Program-made: the position numbers and the translations under genes | The notes under the pieces: generated by a model | What the model saw: the letters and a program-made list of their open reading frames with translations, nothing else | What the model was told of the DNA's origin: nothing | Database searches by the model: none | Assembly (NCBI RefSeq): GCF_014650555.1 | Contig: NZ_BMVE01000010.1 | Coordinates: 223,212 to 287,211, forward strand | Reading direction: 5' to 3' | Origin: Streptomyces goshikiensis | GTDB taxonomy: Bacteria; Actinomycetota; Actinomycetes; Streptomycetales; Streptomycetaceae | DNA: 64,000 nucleotides | Part shown: piece after piece, positions 38,401 through 47,529 of the stretch | How the letters are laid out: each line of letters begins with the position of its first letter | Numbering within the stretch: the first letter of the stretch is position 1

Positions 38401-40418
38401 CACCGCTCGCCGTGGTCGGCCGCGATCCCGTCGAAGACGGTGCGCAGGTGGGCGAGGGACCGTTCGCCGTCATCGGCGCCGAGTAGATGGGCCTGGCACG
38501 CGACGCGCGCGGCACGCAGCGCCCAGCGCGGCGCGTCGGCGGTCGAGAGGAGAGCGAAGCCGTCTGTGACGAGTAGCCGCACCACCGCCATGTCCCGCAC
38601 GAGATCGCTGGCGAATCGGTCGGACGGACTCCAGGCGCTGGTCGGGCCGAGCGCCGCCAGCAGACCGTCGGAGCGCAGGGAGGGCAAGGCGGTCGGGTCC
38701 GGTGGCACGGCGGTCTCGCGGGGGAGTAGTTGGCGCCTGGCCAATGCCTGGAGAGACTGGTCGCGAGCGTCGGGGGAGGGGCCTCCCACCCTCATTACCT
38801 CTCCGCGGCGTACAAGGTTGCGCCAGACAGCGGCGAACAGGTCGGCCTCCGAAGCCGCCCCTTGGGGAGCCGCCACGCCTGGGCCCGCGCGCAACAGCAT
38901 GTCCACCAGACCAGGCCTGCCCAGCAACCACCGCGTCCGCTGGTCACCGGCCCACTGCCCCAGCTGCGGAAAGACCTCGACGAGCCGCGTGATCTCGGCC
39001 GAAGTCAGCTGGGGGACCTCGTGCTCGCGGACGAGGTCCTCGCCGGTTCCGCCGTCCCGCGTCACGCTCTCCGCAGCCTGAACGAGCACCTCACGTGCGG
39101 CTCCCGAACCGTCGGCACGGGTGACCGCCACCACGCCGAGCCCTGCGGCCATGGCCGCCCGCGCGAGGTCCGAGAGCAGCTGGGCACGTCCTTCCAGCAC
39201 CGACTCCGCGCCGTCGACGACCAGCAGACGCCCCGTACCCACCGCAGAGGCGCTCAGCACCGCGGCGAGGCGGGCGCCGAGCAGCGCCTCGAATTCCGCA
39301 AGCGTTGCGGGGATTTCCCGCAGGTTCAGCACGGTGACCGCGACTCCGTCGGCTCGCAGTCGCCCAGCGGTACGCAGGGCCAAGGCCGACTTGCCGGCGT
39401 CGGGTTCCCCGTGGACGATCAGCGCGGTCGCCCGCGAGGCGACCGCCCTCGCTTCGGAGGCCAGAGCATTTCCGGCTTCGGCGCGCTCCAGTTCGAGGTT
39501 CTCGCCGACACTGGTCAACCGGAACCGCACGAGGTTCTCGGCCGTTTCCGACAGGGCGTCGAGGGCACGCCAGGCTGGGGCGTAGGACGGGGAGCGGTGG
39601 ACGACCGCAGTCCCGGAGAGCTGTCTCCGAAGCATGCTCTCGGTGACGGTGGCCGCTGTCGGGGCGTAGCTCCGAGACAGTTTGCCCAGAGCTTCGAACA
39701 GGGTGGCGGAGCCCTCCACGGAGGCATCGGGAACGACACTCCGCAGGCGGGCCACGGCCGCCGTACGGTCAGACTCGTCGGCCCCCTCCAGCCTCAGCTG
39801 CCACAGCCAGAGTACGTGCAGGACTCGCCAGGTCAGCTCGGCGGCAGGCCTTTCGGTGCTCACCTTCGAACTGGTGGCCGCCTGGGCGATCAACGCGTCC
39901 AGATGGCTCAGTCGGCTGCGAACCGCTTCGGTCGTGCGTCCAGGCTGCATCATCACCGCGCGGAACGACTCCTCGTCGGGCTGTCCCCGTGCGATCACGG
40001 CCAGTTCAAGCACCTGCCGTACGGCAGGACTGGTACTGGCCACGGCGAGCGCCAGCCGCCAACGCCCCGCGGCGGCCTCGGCCCAATGATCCGTGACGAT
40101 CCGCAGGTAGGACACGAGCAGGTCCGCCGTGGAGACGTCGCTGGTCGTGAATACCGGGGCCCGGCGCACACCGATCGACAACCGCCGCTGCGTTCCGTCG
40201 GCCGTGTTTCCGACGACGATCAGGTCGTCCACGGGGCTGAAGCTGCTGTCCTGAAAGCGTACGGACACCGGCGTCACATCATCGCCCAGTGCCGGTACTG
40301 GATCGCCGAGGAGGAGGTGCGTCAGCAGGACGGCACCGAAGCCGTGTTCCAAGACCGTGCCACCGCCGCCGGTCGCGTACGGGCTGGCCACCTGCTCTGA
40401 TGCGTTGCTCCCCACCAT
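35409..40418 (-). CDS. Giant STAND-type ATPase with nuclease-like N-terminus
   Basis: The ATG at 40418 gives 1669 residues. Residues 20-180 resemble a Cap4/Mrr-type PD-(D/E)xK fold: GFGAVLLTHLLLGDP, then PVDDLIVV (Asp64-65) and LSIGVRRAP (82-88). The usual ExK is replaced by VRR, so cutting activity is doubtful. A STAND/NACHT-like ATPase follows: Walker A HGEPDAGKSAL with Lys343 and Walker B RLLVVDGAES with Asp402. The remaining 1100 residues are helical, probably a superhelical sensor. This architecture, effector-NTPase-sensor, is that of Avs/nSTAND anti-phage proteins. It stands alone, divergent from the small gene at 40507. I infer phage-protein sensing; the effector chemistry is open. Confidence 0.75.
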   Translation of the reverse strand: MVGSNASEQVASPYATGGGGTVLEHGFGAVLLTHLLLGDPVPALGDDVTPVSVRFQDSSFSPVDDLIVVGNTADGTQRRLSIGVRRAPVFTTSDVSTADLLVSYLRIVTDHWAEAAAGRWRLALAVASTSPAVRQVLELAVIARGQPDEESFRAVMMQPGRTTEAVRSRLSHLDALIAQAATSSKVSTERPAAELTWRVLHVLWLWQLRLEGADESDRTAAVARLRSVVPDASVEGSATLFEALGKLSRSYAPTAATVTESMLRRQLSGTAVVHRSPSYAPAWRALDALSETAENLVRFRLTSVGENLELERAEAGNALASEARAVASRATALIVHGEPDAGKSALALRTAGRLRADGVAVTVLNLREIPATLAEFEALLGARLAAVLSASAVGTGRLLVVDGAESVLEGRAQLLSDLARAAMAAGLGVVAVTRADGSGAAREVLVQAAESVTRDGGTGEDLVREHEVPQLTSAEITRLVEVFPQLGQWAGDQRTRWLLGRPGLVDMLLRAGPGVAAPQGAASEADLFAAVWRNLVRRGEVMRVGGPSPDARDQSLQALARRQLLPRETAVPPDPTALPSLRSDGLLAALGPTSAWSPSDRFASDLVRDMAVVRLLVTDGFALLSTADAPRWALRAARVACQAHLLGADDGERSLAHLRTVFDGIAADHGERWSDVPWEAVLTLGAAGTVLGRVWPALQTDQQAGLRTVIRLAMQRYASHGVGDPLVLAPLVELAFCHPHDAGSDSGSQTTYEVGHSVRELVLAWLYGLVKAETRGPVPIRQSLRDRVLASDPEHSDEFAVEALAMLGPDLDGRTEAFLRGIANNRSSRLEPAVESFWAATEMARHQPDLLLALAESYYIEQHDPEKARYDWSRSHPFDDGIRHHRARGGLAERLTGWYRGPFWPLLKEHAVPALALINRMLDHAATVQVGNHGDDVRAPADEPTGVELELAGVVRHCIGDGQVWAWYRGSSVGPYPCVSALLAVERMADQLVAIAGIPPARVVDLLLRDCNNLAMPGLVVGFLTRHLEQASDLLIPWMRDPNVWQLEFARVDGEGVLHVQGPDEPDLVGQSRRRSSPRDIAAELTMRAFLSGDQGRLDELAATGEELVRRAEEVVAGSQDAAETDRFLTSVQGWAATFRPENFHLETDGSGNLTAQYQHPEPLATHMRPELEMLDRVSQALRLQNAYAGSDSRTAPPDTLLVDIALARSLGDDTPDLPIDRLDPIAAVAATASVAQARGRIQVPVDDLRWATTVLIKAITEPHRIEYVSSSFNSMGADRSAATGLAALLAVPSDDAILDRQAVIDALTRCSTHHFDEVRMAFATALEHVWAAPCDTGQPPGPCRHQAALDAVEAGLQDCRLGDWDPETGTRERPQLYGPYEQSLPAVETEQLYLISLIPPLVAAGSASLSDSCVAERASGLTAVLLAAHARSTDHWAKEGYKNRHSRRSARLIVDLAVSGATEPLKAHAWHFATNSRALHEFLRDLTVLFTYDDGLRTSLPTVWPVVMEAALDAIGDSTGLRTSHHWDGRALGSLLPTPEIDMSDIDIDATLARAREDWLHPDILTGLLDRWTVLARQEPEALDALARLGKCAPLVWQRDTGLRLAERLIDGDHRIAANRCWYLPDWLGALHSRDAMTPDQIARWRRLVDGLASAGDHRAADLQRMEE

Positions 40419-40506
40419 CTCCGCATCATAGGACGCACCACTGACAGCACAGGCGGGCACGACGCCGCGCGCGTCAGTGCAACGGCCCCTCTCAGGAGAG
40501 AGGGGC

Positions 40507-40728
40507 ATGCGATGGAAGCGGCGAAGGACTGACCGGGCAGAGTTCCGCATCACAGCGAACGGCGCGTTCGCCGCGGCGATGCTGGCGCAAACAGACGAGT
40601 GGGCAGTGGTGGCTCAGCGCATCACTCTCCTCAAGAAGCACTTCAACAAGTCAGGTACGACGCTGAAGACCCTCATCTACGACCGTCTGCCGGATGCGGT
40701 CGACAGGCCCTGGCGGACGGAGATCTGA
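40507..40728 (+). CDS. Small protein coupled to an SMC-like ATPase remnant
   Basis: The ATG at 40507 after CAGGAGAGAGG gives 73 residues. The sequence is basic and helical (WAVVAQRITLLKKHFNKSG, then LKTLIYDRLPDAVDRPW). It ends one base before the ATPase ATG (TGA-C-ATG), so the two were an operon. It may be the small partner of an ABC-type three-component system, but I do not recognise the family. The gene looks intact while its partner is broken. Confidence 0.55.
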   Translation: MRWKRRRTDRAEFRITANGAFAAAMLAQTDEWAVVAQRITLLKKHFNKSGTTLKTLIYDRLPDAVDRPWRTEI

Positions 40729-40729
40729 C

Positions 40730-41516
40730 ATGGCAGTCCACCTTCGCTTCCGATGCCTCACCGTCACCACCGCCGACGCCGAGAAGACCTACCGGTTCGA
40801 CGGGCCGGCGACCGTCGTCAGCGGGCCCAGCGGCACCGGCAAGTCCGGCCTTCTGATGCTGGTCAAGCACGTGGTGGGTGGCAAAATCGTACTGACCCGT
40901 GCCGTCCGGGATCACGTCGTCTCTGCCCAGGCCGAGGTCGTCATCGGCGAGCAGCACGTGATCCTCAGGAGGACCGTGAACGATGCCCGATCCGGCCAGG
41001 TGGATGTCCTGGATCCCGGAACCCTTGCCACCCTCAACACCTACGCTGTGCAAGCGGACGGCGACGTGCCACCCCCCTGCGCTGTGGATCCAGTCCGCGA
41101 CTATCGCCCCGGCGTCCTATCTGCCTGTCGTGGACAATGTCTCGTTCGAGAGCCTTCAAGCTGACGGCGTGGGGCATTGTGACCTGCATCAACGTCACGT
41201 ACAGCCTCTCCCTGCTGGAGTTTGGCATCACGCACCCAGACGTCCGAGTGCCGTCGCTGCTGATCATTGACTCCCCACGAAAGGCGTCTGGGAGCAATCT
41301 GGACGATCAAGCACGTGGCCATCGGACCTACGAGCGCTTTCAAGTACTCGCCGAGGTCACGGCTCTCAGGCCCAGCTGATCACCGCCGACGACGACTCGG
41401 CGCCGATCCCCGGCGCAGCCTTCAGCAAGATCGAGCTCGACTATGACCACCCTCCCGTCCCAGGCGTGTCTCACCCGGGACCCGAGCACACCCACCGGGC
41501 CGAAGACGAGACCTGA
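40730..41516 (+). pseudogene. SMC/Rad50-like ATPase, internally deleted and frameshifted
   Basis: The first 110 codons carry an ABC-ATPase start with Walker A GPSGTGKSGLL. The long coiled-coil middle is missing. Then, in other frames, come SFESLQADG (signature region), INVTYSLSLLEFGI, Walker B LLIIDSPRK, GHRTYERFQVLAEV and finally QLITADDD up to a TGA at 41514. At least two frame changes and one large deletion make it non-functional. Remnant of a conflict-type ATPase. Confidence 0.75.
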
Positions 41517-41993
41517 TCAGGTCGAAGCCATCGGGATGGATCCCTGTCGAGCCAGATGGTGAGAGAGTCAACCTCGCTCACCGCTGCGCCGAGCGGAAGG
41601 ATAGTGCTGTCCGTGGGCAGAGCCCACCGGCAGTTCGCACAGAGCCGCTGCACGGCTTCGCCGAACGGGATGTCCATCTGGTTCACCGAAGTGAACGACC
41701 ACAGTGCGTGGCACTTGGGCTTCCGTGGAGCTTGCCCTTGCCCTTGCCCTTGCCTGTTGCCGATGCTTGACAGGTGATGAGGATGTACCGGGTCGGCCCC
41801 AGGGGATCTCGGGCCTGAAGATCGAACCGAGCATGACGTGGCGAAACTCGTCGCGCGTCGGGGGCATGTTGGCAGGCCATGCGTAGGCGCTGATAGCCGT
41901 CGGGAAATTGGTCTGCAGCCGCAGGGGCACGTCTTTGGGAGTGGCGGCGACGGAGGCCCGCAGGCTACGGACGAGAGGTTACTCGTCGGACAT
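41517..41993 (-). pseudogene. Possible decayed minus-strand gene with Cys pair
   Basis: Two overlapping minus frames carry plausible protein: FPTAISAYAWPANMPPTRDEFRHVMLG with GSIFRPEIPWGRPG, then in another frame DIPFGEAVQRLCANCRWALP and EVDSLTIWLDRDP. The frames join near 41690 through a shift. A Cys-x2-Cys is visible. I do not recognise a family. Low confidence. Confidence 0.35.
41731..41754. repeat. Four tandem CTTGCC hexamers
   Basis: Four perfect copies of CTTGCC (GGCAAG on the other strand, coding Gly-Lys or Ala-Arg repeats) lie inside the decayed minus-strand gene and may be a slippage hotspot. Confidence 0.85.
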
Positions 41994-42130
41994 GGCGACA
42001 GCCTAGAAAGCGGTGCCGCTCTCCTTCACCGAATCGAGCTGCGGTTTGTGGTGCGGGGCGGCAGTCGGCCACGGCACACTGGCCGGAGTGATCCTGAGTC
42101 TAGGCGGGTCAAGTCGCACTGGAGGAACGG

Positions 42131-43015
42131 TTGGCAGCGGTGGTGCTGGTACACGGAATCTGGAACAGGCAGCGCGGCGTGACGCCCGCGGAGGCGGCAC
42201 TGGGCTTGGCCGACACCGCCAGATCCCGACTGGAGCAGGGGCTCTCCGCCGCAGGTCTGTCGCACGTGCCCGTACCGGCCATGGCCATGGCCTACTACGC
42301 GCATCTGCTGGCCGACGACTTCGCCGAAGCGCAGGCGGGAGACGGCGGCGACGGATTGGCGAGCCTGTCGCCCGCCCAGTTGGCGCAGGCCTGGGAGTGG
42401 CTGGTGGCGGCAGGCGTGCCGGAGATGAAGGAGGCACAGGCCACGTACCTGATGCCGGTGAGGCAGGGTCTTGGCTGGCTCGTCCAGCACCATGCCGGAC
42501 AAGGGGTGAGCTCTCGGGTTCGGCAGCAACTGACTGAACGCCTCTCCCGGATGGTCGTAGCCCTGGTCCAGGACCTCGATGCGTATGCGTCACGTCCGGG
42601 ACGCAGGCGAGCGGTGTGCGAAGCCGTGGCGCACGTCATTCGCAAAGAGCAACCCCGAGTGCTCATAGCTCATTCGCTGGGCTCAGTGGTCGCCTACGAG
42701 ACGCTGCACGCCCATCCGGATCTGGAGGTGGAGGTCCTGGTGACCGTAGGCTCCCCGTTGGGCCTGCCTGCAGTGATGCGTCGGTTGGAACCGGAGCCAC
42801 GTGAGGGCCGGGGGACGCGGCCCAAGCGGATCCGGCGGTGGATGAACATCGCTGACCACGGCGACTTCGTCGCCATTCCGCCCAAACTGGGAAATGCGTT
42901 CCCCGTTGATGTCCACGAGACCGTGGACATCGGCCTGCTCGATCCGCACACGTTGGGCAGCTATCTGGCCAATGGAGTGCTCGCCGCAGGCATCGCCCCC
43001 TACGTTGCTCTCTGA
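42131..43015 (+). CDS. Alpha/beta hydrolase, PGAP1/lipase-like
   Basis: The start is a TTG at 42131, chosen because GGAGG lies 5 bases upstream and the frame opens with the first beta strand (AAVVLVHGIWNR, oxyanion region). The 294-residue protein has the nucleophile elbow AHSLGS (Ser182), a following VTVGSPLGLP strand, and ADHGDFVAIPP with a late His candidate. It is an esterase/lipase-like enzyme, cytosolic, with no signal peptide. The caspase-NACHT-WD40 gene follows after 87 bases on the same strand, so they are probably one unit. The hydrolase may act as an effector or modifier of a lipid signal; this is inference. Confidence 0.85.
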   Translation: MAAVVLVHGIWNRQRGVTPAEAALGLADTARSRLEQGLSAAGLSHVPVPAMAMAYYAHLLADDFAEAQAGDGGDGLASLSPAQLAQAWEWLVAAGVPEMKEAQATYLMPVRQGLGWLVQHHAGQGVSSRVRQQLTERLSRMVVALVQDLDAYASRPGRRRAVCEAVAHVIRKEQPRVLIAHSLGSVVAYETLHAHPDLEVEVLVTVGSPLGLPAVMRRLEPEPREGRGTRPKRIRRWMNIADHGDFVAIPPKLGNAFPVDVHETVDIGLLDPHTLGSYLANGVLAAGIAPYVAL

Positions 43016-43102
43016 CAGGTCGGCCTCAGGCGGGTCGTCCATGCCGCGGTGCCGCCCGCTCGTCGGCGCCGCGACACGGCGGACAAGTGCGCGGGAGTGA
43101 CG

Positions 43103-46100
43103 ATGACAGGACAATCCCTGGTCGTGGGCGCCGGTGGTTTTCCGGCCCGGGTCGTGTCCGAGGAGGAACAGGCCTTCGGAAGGCCCCTGTTCGCGCCCCT
43201 GCCGAGCGTGGCAGAAGCGGTTACGGAGCTGGCACATGCCCTGGCGAGAGTGGGCATGGCAGCCGTCCCTCCCCTTCTGGACCCGGATCGCCACGAGATG
43301 CTCACATGTTGGAAGCGCACCCAGGAGGAGGCCGCGGACCAGCCGCTGGTGGTCCATTTCTGCGGCCACGGGACGGTGGGCGCAGACGGCGGACTGTATC
43401 TGGCGGTTCGGGACAGCGAAGGCACGCTCGACCGGGTGCGAGCCACCAGCATCGAGGTCGACGCCCTGCTGAGGGATGTGGAGGGTGGGTCGGGCGGACC
43501 GGTGCTGTTTCTGCTGGACGTGTGCGGCGGTGGGCGCGCGGTGACGTCCCAGTTGGCGCACCAGTTGTCCGGACGGTGCCGACGGGCCTGGCTGATCGCG
43601 GCGTGCGCCGATGACGAGGTCACGCACGAAGCCAGGTTCACCAAGGCCACCACGACGGTGCTCGACCGGCTGGCTCGGGGATGGCTCGACCTGTCACCAG
43701 CGCTGGAATACGTACCGGTCGACGCCCTTGCCGCGGAAATCGACCGCGAACTGGCCTGCGCCGACCGGCGGGCCGGCCGCGTCGGACAATCCGTGGTGCG
43801 CACTCCGCAGCAGAAGGCCGCCTCGGACGCACCGTCCTTCTTCAGGAATCCGGTGTACGGAAATGACGCGACGAGTCGGTTCCTAGCCCGTACCGACGCC
43901 GCGCTGCGGCAGTTCGCCATTGAGAGCGACCCGGGGCTGGACCTCGTGCACTTCGCCACCCGTGCGGCCGGAAGCAGCCACGCGGACACCAGCTTGTTCA
44001 GCGGTCGCACCGCACAGTTGCAGCGCATCGCGGAATGGCTCGACGACAGAAACCGGAGTCAGGAGCGGCTTCTGGCGATCACCGGCGGACCGGGCTCGGG
44101 CAAATCCGCCTTACTGGGGGTGACGGTGTGCGTCACCCATCCAGTGTTCGCTCCGCTCAAGCGCCGCACCATCAGCCGTGTTCGAGGCTTTCGCCCCACC
44201 GTCCGGGCGAAGATACTGGCCGTGCACGCCCGACAACTCACGACCCGGCAGATCATCACCTCCTTGCAGCACCAGCTCACGGACCAGATCACCGAAGCCG
44301 CAGGCAGAACCGCCTCGCAACGGCCGCAACCGACGGATCCGTCACCCTCCGGTCCGTACCCGCAGGACATTTCTGCGGATTTCGGTCGGCTGACGGACTC
44401 TATGCGGAACGCGGGACCCGTCGTGGTCATTCTCGACGCGCTCGATGAGGCGGTCGACCCTGCGGAGATCCTGAAGGAAGTCCTGCTGCCGCTGTCCGGG
44501 CACGGCGAGGAGGATCCCGTACCCGACTGCCGGGTCATGATCGGAACTCGGCTGTGGCAGGACACTCTGCCTTCGTTGCACGGCATTACCGCCGCCAGGC
44601 CGGCCACGCACCTGGACCTCGACACACGACATCGCAAGGACCTGACGGAAGACCTGGCACGCGACCTCGCCGAGTACCTGAGCGACTTCATGTACCCGCA
44701 CTACCCGCAAGGCACCACGGACACCATCGCTCACAGACTCGCCCACTCCACCGAGCACGGAGCCTTTCTGATCGCGGCCCTCTACGCCGACCACCTGCTC
44801 AGCGAACGTGCCGCAGGGCGCCACATCCCCGACCAGCAGATCGCCACCGATCTGCCCTGCAGCATCACGGAAATGTTCGACCTGCACACGGCCACTCTCG
44901 CCGGTGCCGATCCATGGATCCGACCCGTGCTCGCCGCCCTGGGACAGGCCCGGGGCCAAGGGATGCCTCTTGACCTCATCCACGCAGTGGCCCTCGCCCA
45001 TGCTCCGCCGGAACTGCGCGAACGGCCCCTGCCCTTGACCCTGCAAGACACCCGTGATGCGCTCACCACCGCCACGTTCTATCTGCGCACCTCGTTGGAC
45101 GACGACCAGCGCGTTCTCTACCGCTACTTCCATCAAGCACTGGTCGAGCACACGGCCTCCTCCACCGATCCCGCAACCACCCTCGAGGCTCTCCTCGACA
45201 CCGTTCCTCTGGCCGAGGCGCAGGGCACCCGCCGCTGGGACCTCTCGCACCTCTACCTGCGTCGTCACGCTGCCGCCCATGCAGCGGCTGCCGGGCCCGG
45301 GGCGCTCGATCCGCTTCTCGAGGACCACCTCTTCCTTCTGTACGCCGACCCCGACCACCTCAACGCGAACCTCCGCCATGCCGACGGTCCCCGAGCTGTC
45401 CGCCGGAGCCGCATGTACCGCACCACCGTCGCCCACCACTCCCACCGCCACAGCTTGACCGCCCGTCGCAGCTTCCTCGCCCTCGACGCGGCGGTGTGGC
45501 ACGACCCCCTATTGGCCCGCACCCTCGCCACCACCCCGCTCGACCACCAGACCACTCCGGTCACTCCCCAATGGGCCACCCGGCTCAGTGCGTCCGTCGA
45601 TTCCACGCCGGGTGGGCGGCGGCAGGCGAAGCCCGTGCTCGCGGTCACCACGACGTCCCTGCCGGACGGTCGCGCCTTGGTCCTTTCCAGCCGCTCCGGC
45701 GAAGGGGCGACCGTATGGGACATGGGGTCCGGCAGACGTCTCAGGCACCTGGCGAGTCCAGCCGGCGAAGTGACCGCACTGGCCGCGGCGTTTCTTCCCG
45801 ACGGACGGAGCATCTGCGTCACCGGCGACGTCGGTGGCCACCTGATCATGTGGGACCTAGCCTCCGGCAAACGCCTGCGAACCTACGAAGGACATGCGGG
45901 CCGCGTGTCCGCCATCGCCCTCGGGAGCCTGGCAGGCAGGCCGGTCGCCGTCACGGGAAGCCACCGCAGCGGACGCACGGTCGTATGGGACTTGAGCACC
46001 GGCGAACGCCTCCGTGTGGTGAACGTCCACCGCAGTTGGGTTTCCTCCATGGCCCTCGGCGAAGTCGACGGACGGAGCATCGCGGTCACGAGCGGAGGCC

Positions 46101-47488
46101 ACCGTGGTGGTGCGGTCGTGTGGGACGTGACGTCCGGAGAGCGCTTGCACGTGCTCGGCGAACGAGACGAGCAAATGTGGGGAGTTGCCGTCGGCGAGCT
46201 CGCGGGGAGGCCGATCGCGGTGACGGGCAGTAGCGGATCCGGGCGGGTGGTCCTGTGGGATCTCTCGTCCGGAGCACGGATCCGCAACCTCACCGGACTC
46301 GGCCATGAGGTCTCCGCCGTAGCCATCAGCAAGCTCGGCGGGCGGGACATCGCGGTCTTCGACGGTGGCAACGGACAAGCGGCCGTGTGGGACCTGGCAT
46401 CGGGTCAGGCGAATCGTATACTCGCCGGTCGGGGCCAGAGGCTCTCCGCAGTGGCAGTGGCCCACCGGCCCGGCGAGGGATGTGTCGCCGTTACCGGTGG
46501 CAGCGCCGGCGAACTGTTCCTGTGGGACGTGGGAACCGCTGGACAGATCGGCGCCTTCGTCGACGAATACGACGGGATATCCGACGTCGCCGTCTACGGC
46601 AACGGCCCGCACGAGGCAGTCGTGACAGGGCGGCACAACGGCCGGGTCGAGGTGTGGAACCTGGCAACCGGACAGCCCTCGAGCGCATTCCCCTCGGGTG
46701 TCAGCTCGGTCTCCTCGCTCGCCGTCGCGCCTGTCCCGGAACCACAACACTCCGCCTTCATCGGTGGCAACGATGGACGCGTGATCGTGTGGGACACGGA
46801 GGGAGACCGTCCGTTGCACCGCCTCGCCGGCCACGTCGGCGGTGTGTCAGCGGCCACCGGGGGAAGGGTGAACGGTCGGGGCATCGTCGTAACCGGTGGC
46901 GCCGACGGACGAATCGTCGTCTGGGATCCGGCGTCGGGCGACTACGTCCCTCCGATCTTCGGGAACCACGTCGGCGGTGTGTCGGCACTGGCGACAGCAA
47001 CCCTTGCCGACGGAAGGGACCTCGCCGTCACGGGAGGCCCCGATGGCCAGTTGATCATCTGGGACCTCGACACGCATCAACCAACCAGGTCGCTCGTTGG
47101 ACATCTCGACGGCGTGTCCGCGCTCGCCACGGCGTCCCTTCCCGACGGCCGCAGCATCGCGGTCGCCGGTGACTGGTCCGGACGCGTGATCATGTGGGAC
47201 CTGGCCTCCGGCCGGCGCTTGCGGTCTGTCCCCGGCGACGTCGGCTGGGTGTCCGGGATCGCCGTGGGGAGGCTCGGTGATCGCCCCGTCGCCATCATCA
47301 GCAGCGGCACACGCATCAGGTTCTGGGACCTGCTCTCCGGCGAACTGCCGTGGCAGCCACTGCAACTGCCCACGTTCATCGACGCCGTGGCGGCGACGAG
47401 CGTCGGCTTCGTCCTCGTGCACGGCCCTGACCTCGCCTGCTTCGGGTGGAACGTCCAAGCCGACAGCGGTCGTGCAGAAGGCACCTGA
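43103..47488 (+). CDS. Caspase-like protease + NACHT-type ATPase + WD40 propeller
   Basis: The ATG at 43103 with GGGAG five bases upstream gives 1461 residues. Residues 1-210 form a caspase-like peptidase: His89 in VHFCGHGTVG and Cys141 in LLDVCGGG. Residues 290-600 are a STAND/NACHT ATPase: Walker A GGPGSGKSALL (Lys334), Walker B VVVILDALDEA (Asp445), sensor Arg in MIGTRLW. A helical region follows. From about 840 to the end are 13 WD40-type blades (VWDLSTG, LWDLSSG, IWDLDTH and so on), probably two propellers. The Leu codon after the P-loop is TTA (44111-44113), so translation needs the bldA tRNA. Architecture: sensor propeller, NTP switch, protease effector, as in programmed-death conflict proteins. 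Cytosolic. Confidence 0.88.
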   Translation: MTGQSLVVGAGGFPARVVSEEEQAFGRPLFAPLPSVAEAVTELAHALARVGMAAVPPLLDPDRHEMLTCWKRTQEEAADQPLVVHFCGHGTVGADGGLYLAVRDSEGTLDRVRATSIEVDALLRDVEGGSGGPVLFLLDVCGGGRAVTSQLAHQLSGRCRRAWLIAACADDEVTHEARFTKATTTVLDRLARGWLDLSPALEYVPVDALAAEIDRELACADRRAGRVGQSVVRTPQQKAASDAPSFFRNPVYGNDATSRFLARTDAALRQFAIESDPGLDLVHFATRAAGSSHADTSLFSGRTAQLQRIAEWLDDRNRSQERLLAITGGPGSGKSALLGVTVCVTHPVFAPLKRRTISRVRGFRPTVRAKILAVHARQLTTRQIITSLQHQLTDQITEAAGRTASQRPQPTDPSPSGPYPQDISADFGRLTDSMRNAGPVVVILDALDEAVDPAEILKEVLLPLSGHGEEDPVPDCRVMIGTRLWQDTLPSLHGITAARPATHLDLDTRHRKDLTEDLARDLAEYLSDFMYPHYPQGTTDTIAHRLAHSTEHGAFLIAALYADHLLSERAAGRHIPDQQIATDLPCSITEMFDLHTATLAGADPWIRPVLAALGQARGQGMPLDLIHAVALAHAPPELRERPLPLTLQDTRDALTTATFYLRTSLDDDQRVLYRYFHQALVEHTASSTDPATTLEALLDTVPLAEAQGTRRWDLSHLYLRRHAAAHAAAAGPGALDPLLEDHLFLLYADPDHLNANLRHADGPRAVRRSRMYRTTVAHHSHRHSLTARRSFLALDAAVWHDPLLARTLATTPLDHQTTPVTPQWATRLSASVDSTPGGRRQAKPVLAVTTTSLPDGRALVLSSRSGEGATVWDMGSGRRLRHLASPAGEVTALAAAFLPDGRSICVTGDVGGHLIMWDLASGKRLRTYEGHAGRVSAIALGSLAGRPVAVTGSHRSGRTVVWDLSTGERLRVVNVHRSWVSSMALGEVDGRSIAVTSGGHRGGAVVWDVTSGERLHVLGERDEQMWGVAVGELAGRPIAVTGSSGSGRVVLWDLSSGARIRNLTGLGHEVSAVAISKLGGRDIAVFDGGNGQAAVWDLASGQANRILAGRGQRLSAVAVAHRPGEGCVAVTGGSAGELFLWDVGTAGQIGAFVDEYDGISDVAVYGNGPHEAVVTGRHNGRVEVWNLATGQPSSAFPSGVSSVSSLAVAPVPEPQHSAFIGGNDGRVIVWDTEGDRPLHRLAGHVGGVSAATGGRVNGRGIVVTGGADGRIVVWDPASGDYVPPIFGNHVGGVSALATATLADGRDLAVTGGPDGQLIIWDLDTHQPTRSLVGHLDGVSALATASLPDGRSIAVAGDWSGRVIMWDLASGRRLRSVPGDVGWVSGIAVGRLGDRPVAIISSGTRIRFWDLLSGELPWQPLQLPTFIDAVAATSVGFVLVHGPDLACFGWNVQADSGRAEGT

Positions 47489-47529
47489 CGGGCTGGTGCT
47501 CGGATTTACCGCGCAGGACACCCCCGGCT

